Source of the DNA: Lepidodermella squamata
Taxonomy: Eukaryota; Gastrotricha
Assembly (NCBI GenBank): GCA_047495785.1
Contig: JBLDXI010000073.1
Span: forward strand, 1-64,000
Direction: 5' to 3'
Length of the DNA stretch: 64,000 nt
In this document: positions 11,350-23,630 of the stretch, one piece after another
How the letters are laid out: the number at the start of each line of letters is the position of its first letter
How positions within the stretch are numbered: the stretch's first letter is position 1
Notes under the pieces: generated by a model
What the model was told of the DNA's origin: nothing
Database searches by the model: none
The model's input: only the letters and a program-made list of their open reading frames with translations
Made by a program: the position numbers and the translations under genes

Positions 11350-14300
11350 ATGCGCGATATCGCCGCGATAATTTTGCTCATCGGGCTGATATCGACCACT
11401 GCCAACGCAGCCGTTTTCGAACGATGCAAAATCTTTATAACCGAACAGTTTGTTGGCTGCCGCGAAGATCGATGCGGCGTGCTCGAATATTCGGTAACAA
11501 TTTTATTTTCAATTTTTTTTTTTATTATATTTATGAATGAAAATAGCTCATTAATTATTTTTTATTACTGCGAAAAATGTTTATATATTGATCTTAATTT
11601 TTCAGGCTGGTACATTTGCCTCGAAAAGCCTCTGCGAAACCGGGGTAAATTATCTTGATTTTAAATGGCTCCAACATGAAGATGAAATCGCTTTATAGGC
11701 TGTTAGCTCTTGCGTCGACACTCGGACCGGATTCTACCTATGTGCTGATGGAACCACCTGCCCTGAGGGGTACAACAAGGTTAAAAAAGTCTATCAATTT
11801 TTTCAATATTTTTCTAAAATTTTTATTTTTTTTCAACTAGCTGGCAGTGATTGGATCAGCATCATCTCAAACCTACCCAGCGTCCGCAGAGGCGTGTTTT
11901 AATAGGGTTAAATGGACACGTGTTTACAAAACGAACAACATTGGCGATTTTGCTGGGTGCCGGCCCGTTGACTTGGATACTAACACTATGTTCATTCCAG
12001 ATGGCGAGCAAGCGGTAGGAAAATACGAGTTTACTGCGAATCGCATGACGCATGAACTTTATTAAATATTCAATCTAGTACGGCATTCTGTATGACAGTC
12101 TACGGTTTTGTTCTCAGGTGAGTATTTCAGTTTTTAATAAGCGCACACATTCCGCACACATTTTGAAAATCAAAAATGGGACTTTCAGAATAATTCAAGT
12201 TAATTCAACTCGGGGGACATTAATTTATATTTATGATAATTAATTAATTAGGAAAACTTGCATTTTTAATTTTAAATTACATTACGTTTTCGAAATGTTG
12301 GCTGCGAAAATGATTTCTACCACCATTTTGGAGCGGAAAACTGAATTTAATCGGTGATTTTAGAAAAAAATTTAATTTTGAAATTTTGAAAGATTTTCCT
12401 TCGTAAATCATTTCACTAATAAAAAATTATTTTTGTAGTGGGCGAAGGGTTGCTACATCCCTACGAGTAAAGTCGGCTACTGTGTGGCTCACGACCTCGG
12501 CTGTTACGCCGGGCATGATGAGGTAATTGCGAAGGCCAATTTTCTTCTATCGACCCTATTGCCTCTTTCTTTCTCCAACAGGTCTGGTCAATAACGAACG
12601 AGAACACTTTCGACGCAGCCTATTCAAGCTGCCGAAGTCTTTTCAAGTACTCAAGGTGCTACCGCAACATTCAGGCGCCTGGCATTGATTTCGACTGCCA
12701 AGTTAACGTGCCGTCTGTTGTAAGCTTCAGCTGCCCGTACGGAACATTCGAGGTTGTTTACACTCAATCATTTGAAAGTGTGCAAATTATTCTGTTTCTT
12801 GTTCTCAGCTGCCTGGACGAGCTCTTTACGACAACTATGAAGAATGCACACGCTTTGTTAGGTTTTTTCCCAGCTTTTAGGCTGTTTCTTTAACATCTCT
12901 CGTCACCAGGCTGCCTCTGGCTGCTATCGAAAATCAGACGGTCAATACTACTGCAACCCATCTAAACCTGGCTGCATTGGCAACGATGTCGAGGTGAGTC
13001 GATTTAAATGCATTCTATTCAACTTATAGGACTACTGCGAAGATAGTTTGCAATAAGTCCTCGACGCCAAAGCTTTTCTGATTTGCTATTCGCTATTCTC
13101 CATCTTCGGTTTCAGTGCGCAAAGTTTGGGGGGATCGGGTGTATCGGGTGTACCGATTTTCAAATTGCTAACAGCTTTAAATGTCCTTCTTGGCTATCAG
13201 GTTGAGACGATAGGGAATCTCAACCAAAGGGGTCTATTTTTCAGCCTTCGTGATGTTTCAATCTCAGCACCTCGTAACTTTACATTTGTTGCATGCAGCT
13301 AGATCTAGGGGTCATTTAGAATCTATAATTTATATTTACGCGTTAATCGTCGTTTTCTTTTCTTCTTTTGCAGATAAAGCAATATGTCAAGTTTATCGAC
13401 TATTCAACAAACTTGATCCAGTGTTCAAACGACGCCAAGTGGGTCCGCTGCTTTGATGCTTCCGGCTTTACGGCATGTCGTGCCTTCTACGGCGATGGCA
13501 AATCAAGCTGCTTGGATGGCGAATCATTTGTAAGTGACGAATCCCAAATGAATTTGTACTTCCTGAGACTAGTGATGAATCATCTCTCATTTTAGGCTCC
13601 GAGCTCACCGGGCGCCGGGCCAGATCCTTACGACAGCTTAGCCGAATGTTCCTCCCTGGTAAAATCGATTCAATTGATTCCTACTCAAAATGTATCGTTT
13701 TCGATATATTCTCCAGACTGCTCGCGGATGTCGGGATCGTCTAACGTCGCTTGTCTACTGCTCCCCAGATGCTACATGTGGCTCTGATGAGCAAGTGAGT
13801 TTGAGCTGTATCACAACTACGTGATTCGTAATTTTCAACCGCAATTGTTAGGTTGGGTCAGTTTTTGGCGCTGACGGCTCTCAGTTCCCAGAACCCATGC
13901 GAACATGCAAGCTAGCGGTTAGGTACATCCTGTGCCAGCGCAGCGACACCCTGGCGGTTACGCAATGCCGCGGCACTTTCATCCAGGCCAATGCTTTCAG
14001 TAGCCCTTGTTTATTGAACGATGAGCAAATCCCAGGCGGGGTAATGAAAGCAATCGCTAAATGATATAATTTCTATCGAATCATGATTCCAGGCTGCTTT
14101 AGCTACTTCGTTCGAGTCCTGTATGAAATTCGTGAGTTTTAAGATGAGTGTAAGGTGGCTTAACTTGGTTTGAATTTCGCATCTCAGAGATATCGGTCTT
14201 GCGTCAACTTGGCCGATGCAACGGACCAGTCTTACTACTGCAAACCCAGTACAGATGGCTGTGGTGAGCCTCAGAGCGTCGTCGTAACTGTGAGTTCTCT

Positions 14301-17300
14301 AGAAAAATCAGAATAAATTCTGATAAAGGAAAAGAAAATAAAAAAAATGTCTAAATTTAATTGTTTGATAATTTGGTAAAAAAAATCTTTCATTTGAATT
14401 TTTTCGATTTTCCGAAATTTTCTGTACTATTTTTCAAAAAAATTTAAATTTTTTCAAAATAATTTGAATTTCTTTTTTTTCGAGGATCTGAGAATGTGAA
14501 TCGTTAATTTGAATTTTTCGATTTTTTTTATTTTATATTCTCATTTCAGGGCTTGTTATTCTCGAAAGCAGCGAACGCAGCTGATAATGAAAATCAATGT
14601 GCTCAGAAGAAGGGGTTCATTCGCTGCCTCAAAAAAGGCGAGACTACGTTCTCAAAGTGCCACGGCTACATTCCCGAGCTCAGCGGGGTTCAATGGTGCG
14701 ATGCAGATTCAGAAGACCAGCAGGTAAGACCGATCTGAACTTTGGAATCCGTACCTTGCTATTCCTTTCAATAATAGGCTGATTTCACCACATACGACGC
14801 ATGCTCGAACTACGTAAATACGGCTTTAATTTACGATTTTCCGACGAAGTTAACTATTTCATTTCCAGGAAGCTGTGAGCTGCCTGACGGCAACAGGAGA
14901 GATCTACTGCCCATCGAAAAAGATCGGCTGCACTTCAAGCCAAGCTGATGTCAAGGTGAGAATTTGAAGCTTTTTGAAATTGAAGCTTCATTATAAAACT
15001 TCAATATTCAATTTAGGGAGATGACTTTGCAGACCCGAATAAAAACCTGAATCAGAATCAACAGGACTGCAACGCAGCTAAAAAGTACATCAGGTGCTTT
15101 GACGCGACCTCGAAAAAATTCACCAAGTGCCGTGGCTATATCGAATCTCTTGTCTCAAAAAATCACCCATTCTGCCTCGCAACCGAAGTTCAGGTGAATT
15201 TTTGGACAAGAATATGAAACAATTCTACAATAATTTTATTTTCAGGATGTGAACAGCTTGACTTTTAGCGACAGTGGCGAATGCGAACAATTTGTTAGTC
15301 AATTTTTCATCTTTTTCTCGATTCTTGGTGAACTTATTTGTTTGCTATAGCAAGCTATCAGCTGTGTCGATCCCACGGTGACTACAGCTAATTCGTTCTA
15401 CTGCATGCCAAGCGAACAAAATTGTGTCGAAAAAGATGCGGTTTGTTCATTTCAATTAAATTACTGAAAATTCTAATTTCTCGCAATAGAATGGCGCGGT
15501 TGTGAAACAAGATGAAATTGTAAGCTAGGAAACTCAAATGCGACAGCTTTTCAACGAATATTTTCAAAGGGTCCAATCCTCGTTAGCTCGAAAACTACCT
15601 TCATTGCGAATTTGCTGGAATGCCTCGACCAAGCTTCGTACATTCGCTGCTACGACGCTAATGGCCAATACAGTGCTTGCTTGGGAAATGCTCCGACTGT
15701 TTCTTGCGCTCAGGGAGAAACACAGGTCTTGTCCTATTTATCAATTGCCAGTTTCGCTAATTTTGATATTTCAGGTTGGACCTTTCTTGGCACCGGACGC
15801 TTACACCCACTGCACATCAGGATTCGTGAGTTTCAATCAAAAAATATTCAAACGAATTATTGGTATTTTTTATAATTCGATAACTTTGTTTGGAATTTTC
15901 TATAAGATTATCTAAATTTCTCATTTGTATCTCTGAAACAGCAAGCGGTCAGTTGTCTGAACCCGAAAATCACAACTGTGGATTCGTATTACTGCATAGC
16001 GCAGTCTACGGGTTGTGGTTCCGACCTGACTGGCTATACCTATCAATCTGGAAAGCTGATCGCGGACAATTTGGATCTTTGTGGAACTAACCGTGCGTAC
16101 GTTCGCTGCTTCTCTAAATCCGACGGCTCGTTCACTGGCTGCCGTGGATACTCGCCGAGCCACGATGGAAATATCTGCGACTCTGCTACCGAGAGTCAAG
16201 GTTCTATTGTCGCCGATTATGCAGATTGCTCAGATTTCGTGAGTTTTGTAATTGTTTACTGTTGGAATAGAAATCTTCTGAACAACATTTCGATAGTCAC
16301 AGAGGAATTAGCATCGTTTTTAATAAATTCCAAATTCAGAAGATTTCCAGAAAGAAATTTATTAAAATTCCTGAGCTGTTAAGAGTGAGGAATTATTTTG
16401 AGAAAACGAATGTAAAATTCTAAATTCTCACATGATATTTTCCTTAGGTAGCCCAGCTGTGTTACGACCCCTCAACGGCGACTGCAACTTGTGGAAAACC
16501 ATCCGACTGCTCGACCCCCAATGTGAGACCTTTCCAAGCACTTAATCTCATTAAACAATGTTTTACTCAATGCCTATAGCTGAAGGCCGATATCTACTTC
16601 TCGGAAGCTACGCTTGCTCTTAACATCGCCAAATGCAAAGAATCCATTCAATTTATCAAGTGTTCCGCGTTCTCAATTTTCCAAGATTGCCGGCCCTATG
16701 TTCCGTCTCTCGGCTTGCAGAGCTACTGCCTGACCGGGGAAACACAGGTATTACCTACATGTTCGCTTCGATGTGTCTAATCCTTATGTCCTGCATGCAG
16801 GATACGAATATTGTGTTCAAATCGTGCTCAGAGTTCGCTCAATTATGCTACAACCCTACTGACGCGACCGCCTCTTGTCTCGCTAAAGGAGCTTGCGATG
16901 GCGGCCGCTCAAAGGTGAGAAGCAACGAATTTCGGTCTCGATATTTCAACCCTTTTTGCAGGCTGATCTCTTCTCGGCAAAGGCGACTCTGGCCGACAAC
17001 GTGAAAGACTGCCAGGACGCGCAGCAGTACATCAAGTGCTACAAAGATTCTGTCTTCCAAGCGTGCAGGCCTAACGTCCCTCTCTTGCAAGGTCCGTACT
17101 GTTTAACGGGCGAAACCCAGGGTCAATCTGCGCCGGTTTCGCTTGAAATCTGTACCGATTACGTTGCAACTAGCTGTGTCGATCCGAATACGAACTCGGC
17201 CGCGTCCTACTACTGTATCAGTGCGAAAACAGGCTGCAGAAATGGCGATTTAACGGTAATTGATTGTGATCCTGAATTTTTCGCCTTTATAGCAAAATTG

Positions 17301-20300
17301 GTGAAATCTTTTGATTCGATATTTGTAGAATTTCCATAACTTTCTAAAGATTTAGAAATCAATTTAAAATAATGGGCTTATCAGAGCTTATTTTTTTATA
17401 TTGTTAAAATATGACAATTTGCGCCATATTTTCGTCTTAAATTCGGGCCATAGTGATAGTTTGAAAATGAATTTTCTACTATTCAGGGTGTTTCGTACTC
17501 AGCTGCGGAAACTTACAAAGAGAACAACGATCAGTGTCTCCTCGACACGAAATTCACGCGATGCTACGACCAAACGACGAATGATTACGTGCAATGCCTC
17601 GGCAGCACGGCGAACATCCGATCAACGTGCCCAGCTAGCCAGTACAAAGTAAGATTTTACTCCTTACTCACCTCTGAATCATTCCAACAATGACGTAATC
17701 GCTTTTCAGAAATTCGACTTCCCATCTTGGGCTGATTGTTCTAAACCTTTCGTGAGTTTTTAATTTGCTGAATTCTTCAATCTTGAAGTGGCGTAATTTT
17801 TCGAACAGGCTGCTCTAAGCTGTGTCAATCAGAATGATATTAGCGCTAGCTCTATTTCTTGTGGTCCTCTTGAGACTGGTTGCGGAGCTAACGTTCAAGT
17901 AAGCTCCATTTTCAGTGCATTGATCAAATCGGTTTCGTTCAAATTCATCATAGGGCAATGGTTACGATGACCTGAAGACAGCTGAGGAGAATCTGAACGC
18001 CTGCGACGCATCTAAAGCTTACGTCCGTTGCTATGACCTGGATACAACCCGTTTCAATGGCTGTCGCGGTTACATAACTGGAAAATCCGGCAATCAGTGT
18101 TTACTAACGGAGAAAGAGGTAAGGGGTAGGATTATTCCAAGTTAACAGGTAACCAAAAAATCATACCTCTCCCACCTGGCTGTTGTTATGGTGGCGATAG
18201 TTCATTGATGCGATCTCTTCTCTTAGGGACCAAATTTCCCCAAGTTTTCCGACTGCTCTTTGAACTTCGTAAGTTCCTATTCAGCTAGATAGAAGAGAAA
18301 ACTATCGATTATCCTCCTGAACTAGCGTGCTCGTAGCTGCATCAACACGAAACTTGATTCATCCGAATCCTACTACTGTGTCAATGCCGATACTCAATGC
18401 AATACCGGAGATTTACAGGTAAATATTGATAAATTCTGATAGGTGATTCATACCAGATTGGATCTATCAGGGCGATATATTCGATCAAAAATCAACGTTA
18501 GAATTGAATCTTGGGGGCTGTCAAGCAGCAGCTTCGTATGTGAGGTGCCGTCAGCCTGACAACACATTTTTAGGTTGCCGCGGCTACGTCGCTAGCCAGT
18601 CTGGAAAAATTTGCGCAGCTGGTGCTAATGAAGTGAGATCTGATGAAATACCAAAGTGGTAAATTAACTAGCAAATTCTCATTGCATAGGGACCGAAAGC
18701 TGCTACCTATGCCGAATGTTTGCAATTCGTAAGTTTCAGGGTCTACCAAAGTCAATTTTATATTATAATTTGTCCAGGTTCGAGTCGGATGTTTGAGCGT
18801 AGCGAAAGGTATCTACTCTTGCATCGACCCTAAATCCTGTGTTTCCCCAGCCGAAATTACCAAAACCTACGACAAATTTGACAATGCGACTGAAAACGAG
18901 CAGCAATGCGCGTCTGAAATTCAATTCGTCCGCTGCTACAACCAAGCCACACCATCTCGATTCGTGGCCTGTCGTACCAAGGTCCCTATCGAGCCTCCCC
19001 ACGTCGCTCCGGCTTCGTTCTGCTTGAATGGTGAGACCCAATTAGGCGAAGCTTTTGGGTCTTTGGATAGCTGCGCTGCCTTTGTTAGTTTTCTTTTTTT
19101 GTTGAAAATGGGATTTTTTCTGTACTTTGAATTACAGAGGGCACAACTATGCTACAACATGGCTGATGGCCTTCTGTCTTGCTCATTCTTCAACAGCGGC
19201 TATTGTGGAGTTGGAAAAGTCTACGTAAGCTCAGCAAAGCTTCCTTTGATGCCAAACGTCCAGGTTCATGATTTAAGGCTGAGATTTTCGACTCGAGGCC
19301 TACTACGGACGAAAATATCGCCGATTGCGAACTTACGGCGAAATACGTTCGTTGCTACAACAGCAAAACTAAGAAATTCAAAGCATGCCGGGGATTCATT
19401 CCCAACATCAAGACTGGATTTTGTGGTGTAGGAGAAAGCGAGGTAAATATTACCTTTTCCATCGCAGGAAGTTAATCGATTTTCAACAGATGGTTCCACG
19501 ATGGGTCTATAGCTCACTAGATGCCTGCAAAGCTCACGTGAGTTTGGCAGTTTATGTTAGCCTTAAACTTGATCGATCTGCCGTTTCTAAAACAGAAAGT
19601 AATGGCGGTTCAAGATCAGAAATTGCCGTGGTTCGAAGCTCACCTCGATTGTCTCGCCAAAGGAGCCACCTTGGCTATCATTCGTGAACCCACCGATTTT
19701 ACACGAGTTCTAGCCATCAGCCGTGGAAAACCAACCTGGGTCGGGCTTCGGCAAGTTGAGCGCAAGTGGAGCTGGATCGACGGCAATCCTCACGACCGAC
19801 AGCTAGTACCTTGGTTCCAAAGCTTGACCCGCTGGGAACCCAGTGGAAACGGCGATTGTAAGCATTATTTTCTAAATTTTCCACGCGATGTTAATTAGCT
19901 GTGGAAGTTAACGCGATTTATCTTTATCAGGTGTTGAAATGCTGGGTGGATCCCGTCAGTTCACTCTGAACGACCTGAACTGCGACGAGAAGCGCTTCTA
20001 CGTCTGTCAATTTTCAAGAGTCGTATGTTGATTTCCCTCACATTTTTTTGCAATATTTGCTCCTTTTAAAAGTATGGAACGCGATACGTTGTTGTGAATT
20101 CTCCTGGGAGTGCGGTATCTTGGGACGCTGCGTTTGATCTATGCCGGTTGTACGGTGGCCAGCTAGCTGTCATTCTCACGTTGGATGATTTAACGGAAAT
20201 TAGAGCAGCTATCAGTGCTAAAGGTTCGAGTAGTATATTATCGCTTAGTAAATTCCTAAAAATGTCAAATTAAAGATTAAAGAAGGAAAATTAAATTTTC

Positions 20301-20663
20301 AAATTTTATTATTGCATTTTTTCCTAAATCAATTTGTTGATTTTCCTTTTTCAATTTCATTGTTGATAATTTCCAGTTTTCGACGAGATTCCGAAAGTTT
20401 GGATCGGTTTGCAAAAGGCTGAGACTGAAACGTGGCGTTGGATCGATTCGATCCCTGCTTATTCGAAAAATTGGGCTGTTTCGAGCGAATCCGATGCCGA
20501 CGGTCCTTGTAAGACTATTTCCGTCCTATCTATCTAGTCTTGGAATTCGTCATGTTATTATCATTCAGGTGGTTACTACTCCAAGGCAGGATTCGATGGC
20601 TGTGAATGCTCGAGCGCTAAGCCGTACATTTGCGAATATTACGAGCAACGATTTCAAGGTTAA
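11350..20663 (+). CDS. A : large secreted protein with ~16 eight-cysteine repeats and two C-type lectin domains
   Basis: I could join 46 exons in frame from ATG 11350 to TAA 20663, giving about 1806 aa. Residues 1-20 are a signal peptide (MRDIAAIILLIGLISTTANA). Residues ~21-1563 are about 16 tandem units of ~90-100 aa. A unit has one Cys, then a [YF][VI][RK]C motif, an F..CR motif, a CL.GE.Q motif, C..[FY], SCV.P, [SF]YYC and GC: eight cysteines. Residues ~1564-1681 and ~1682-1806 are C-type lectin domains, with WVGLRQVERKWSWIDG in the first and WIGLQKAETETWRWID in the second. Each repeat is typically three exons (about 160, 40-60 and 85-90 nt) joined by phase-0 introns. Some units are fused into one or two exons (16962-17255; 18778-19083; 15942-16238). 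Exon 40 uses a TTAAG acceptor. I do not recognise the repeat as a named domain; a disulphide-rich extracellular matrix or surface protein is inferred. The first 19 exons are duplicated in A'. Confidence 0.9.
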
Positions 20664-20787
20664 ACAACGGGATAGTGACCTGAAGTTGGCTATTTGATTG
20701 CTTCAAATCTGAGAGAATCGAGGACTTTGAAACACGCATGCGAATCATAAGAGTATTTATTTCTTTCCTTTTGATCTGTTTTCCGAG

Positions 20788-20793
20788 AATAAA
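20788..20793 (+). terminator. Likely poly(A) signal of gene A
   Basis: AATAAA about 125 bp after the gene A stop codon and the first such hexamer in that 3' region, a usual distance for an animal 3' UTR. Confidence 0.55.
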
Positions 20794-21164
20794 CTTGATA
20801 ATCATCGAATAATATTTAGCAGTAAAATTGTCTGTTACATGTGACTTGAATTACGAACGCGATAAAATCATACTTCTAGTTATTAACACAATGGAAAGTT
20901 GAAGGAAATGTCATTCATGTTGAACGAGTTCAATTTGGTTTAGCTATTAAGCGAGCACCGGCTGGAATGGCACTGACATTAAATCGTTGATAACATTGGA
21001 CGAGTCCAGTTTTTCTGCGTGATACATCTATGAAGCGTTTGTGTTCGAAACAACATTCATTCATGCGGCTACGGTTCGGAATCATATCGCAACATTCGTC
21101 TTTCACAAATATTTGCCAGCATGAAAAAGCCTTGTCCGAGTCCGCCGAGTCCGTGAATCTAGCT

Positions 21165-21311
21165 AAACTCTAAACGACTTTCCACAACAACAACCCTGAT
21201 CACCGTGATCACCAGCTCTGAAAAGGTCAATCGGATGGGCCGATATTCTGCCCAGTCGAACGAGCCACGGAGTTTATTTATCGAATGACCGGCGTTACGT
21301 TTCACCCTTGT
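21165..21311 (+). pseudogene. Relic of a trypsin-family serine protease exon
   Basis: The stretch parallels 30865-31090 of the protease farther right: CTAAACGA, then CACAACA.CAACCCT, then GGGCCGAT.TTCTGCCC.GTCGAA and GAGT.TATTTATCGA. It lacks the sequence between these blocks and the GDSGG codons, and has no open frame. It is a clear decayed duplicate, not a gene. Confidence 0.7.
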
Positions 21312-21897
21312 GCCAGTCGGGGACACCAGGCAGGCGCACTGCCATTTAATAAAGAGTTTAAATGGACCGAGAAGGCCAGAAGACTGTGTGGACTTAATTA
21401 CTATGAACAGTCAGAAATACATAATATGTGCTTGTAGTGTAAAAGCGGCTCATAAAAAACGCAACTCTAGTGCGTGTTCACACGCGAACAATGATGCGTC
21501 ACAACACGCCAAAGACAGTAACTAGGGCAAAAATAGCTATAAAACGCGAGCTGAATGCATTGAAAAAATCAGAGTTTCATCGATACTTAGTTTTTGAGAT
21601 TTTCTGATCTTTTTCTGGTAATTCTACTGGCATTTTCATGGCTTCTGGCGCAAGGGCACTAGGTGGACCTGCTGAATACAGTGCTGGCTATCAATACCGA
21701 AAACAATCAAATTGATGCGGCCTGAATCGCGCGCTACCTTGCCAATTCAATCACTAATCAATGAAAACCTGAACTATTTATTTTTATCATTTTTTATTTT
21801 TGTTGATGATTGTTGATGATTGATTATTGTTGATTTTAAAGAAGATCGTTGACATTCCTGCGATTTCCGAATAAAAATGGTCAAAATCATGAATAAA

Positions 21898-22085
21898 ATT
21901 AGCATATGGGCGTGTTAAGACGCCTCATTAGCGTGTCGAGACGTCTTAGTAATTTATTTTCGCAACTTGCGGGTATAGACGTCGAGTTTTTGAAAAAGCG
22001 GGTATACGCGTCCAAGTTGACGTGTAAACGCGCAAAATCACCGAAAAACGCCTTTGCGTGTATAGACATAGACACGCGCTGCCGT
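21898..22085. repeat. Array of short GACG/CGTC-containing words
   Basis: Repeated and inverted words such as GTGTTAAGACG, GTGTCGAGACG, GGGTATAGACG, GGGTATACGCG and GTGTATAGACA occur within 190 bp. The look is of a transposon subterminal region with multiple binding sites, but no matching partner end was found. Confidence 0.4.
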
Positions 22086-22555
22086 AGGCGCTGGCGGGTT
22101 AATTTCATTTTGAAAATTGCAACATCCCGAGGAGGGGCGGCGGGAGCTTCTGCCCGATTTTCCAATTGCTCTGATCATATTAGGCCATTTGAATGGGAAT
22201 CAGACATCAGACCATGCCTGAGAGATAATAATTCATTCATTCAATCGATTTTCCTATCGAATCGGCGTGTCCTCTTGACGGCCTTATGACTTGAAATTAC
22301 GAAGTTTGTGATCGCTCAATCCCATTAGTTCGATGAAATTCATAAATCAAAAATATCAAAAATATTACAAACTATTTTGGGAAACTCTTCGATACCAGCT
22401 GCTTCGATACAAGCTTTATTGTCCTTGTCACGAAAAAGTCCTAGTTGGAATTTACTTAAATTTTGAAAGATACATTTATTATAACGTATATGGATGGCGT
22501 TCTCTCGATTTAATGGGATCATCCATCGACAAGACTAGCTTGAAACTGGCTTCTA

Positions 22556-23296
22556 AAGTATGACCAATATTTTTTTTGCCTCGCATTTTTTCAATAACTT
22601 CGTGACCATGAGGAATTTTTTGGAGCGGTTTTCACCATTTGATAAATCAGGTCTTCGGTAAACTTTCCTCAAATTTTCGTCAAAATTGCGAAGAAATTGG
22701 TGACAAAAATGCCGTTTGCGGTTTCAATTAAGAATTCTCATTTTTGAAAAATGGCATTTTTCAGGTTTTTTGGTTTGGCGGCATCATCCTGTGGAAAAGC
22801 TTTATTCGGTCATTTTCTTCGTTGGGAATTAGATCAATAACACGTCTCCAACAGAGAAATTCATCTTGACACCCACAGAAAAGTTCTTATCCACCAACAG
22901 CGATCCGAAATGGCTTTTTGAATTTTTTTGAGTGGTCTGTGCCAACCTGGTGATGCCGCAAGTTTCGGACAGTCGTATGATTTCTTTTTTGGAATCGGTG
23001 ACTCCGATTAGTCACAGGCCATCTCTCAAACGGCTCAAATCCTCAGGGAAGAGTGATGATCAGCTCTTGCCATATTGGACGCAAAAACGCCATTTTTCAA
23101 AAATGAGAATTCTTAATTGAAACCGCAAACGGCATTTTTGTCACCAATTTCTTCGCTCTGAACCAATTTTGACGAAAATTTGAGGAAAGTTTACCGAAGA
23201 CCTGATTTATCAAATGGTGGAAACCGCTCCAAAAAATTCCTCATGGTCACGAAGTTATTGAAAAAATGCGAGGCAAAAAAAATATTGGTCATACTT
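22556..23296. mobile_element. 741-bp TA-flanked inverted-repeat element (MITE-like)
   Basis: The ends are AAGTATGACCAATATT and its reverse complement, with long imperfect terminal inverted repeats of about 205 bp (to ~22765 and from ~23085). The element is flanked by TA on both sides (22554-22555, 23297-23298). No transposase frame is present. The TA duplication suggests mobilisation by a Tc1/mariner-type transposase, which is an inference. A diverged partial copy lies at 60003-60340. Confidence 0.82.
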
Positions 23297-23387
23297 TACC
23301 TATTCACCGTTGATTTGTTCAACATCCTGGCGATTACGTTCAATATTTTAACCATTTTTATCATTTGAATTTGACTTTGAAAATCGT

Positions 23388-23430
23388 AACATCCCGAGGA
23401 GGGGAGGCGGGAGCTTCTGGCCGATTTTCC
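23388..23430. repeat. Second copy of a ~43-bp direct repeat
   Basis: AACATCCCGAGGAGGGG.GGCGGGAGCTTCT followed by GCCCGATTTTCC or GGCCGATTTTCC occurs here and at 22122-22164, bracketing the 741-bp element at a distance. Similarity fades quickly outside. Confidence 0.7.
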
Positions 23431-23630
23431 TACTAGGCTGGCCTTCACTCCGCTGATTTGCCAGTCGGTGGTTACTATTCTATCGAGATCCTACGCCTCT
23501 GCATACGAAATACTATCGTTATTTCTGTTGATAGCTGGTAGCCTAGATCTTGAAATTTAACTCTGAAGGTTTTTAAAATATTTATCCTTTTAAAATTTTA
23601 TATCTGAACTCAGGTGTCTCACTGTTTTAT

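Larger units (their letters stand above)
7650..15146. repeat. Right arm of the inverted repeat
   Basis: Mirror copy of 1-7496. It contains lectin gene B (+), a U2 gene (-) and the first 18 exons and part of exon 19 of gene A (+). Homology cannot be followed beyond 15146 because the window begins there on the other side. Sequence after 15146 (the rest of gene A) is single copy in this window. Confidence 0.97.
20794..22555. other. Intergenic DNA with a protease relic and a short-motif array
   Basis: No intact gene is seen. It holds a decayed serine-protease fragment (21165-21311) and a block at 21898-22085 rich in GCGTGTATAGACG-like and GACGCGTATAC-like words. It also holds one copy of a ~43-bp direct repeat (22122-22164; the other copy is at 23388-23430). 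Confidence 0.5.
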
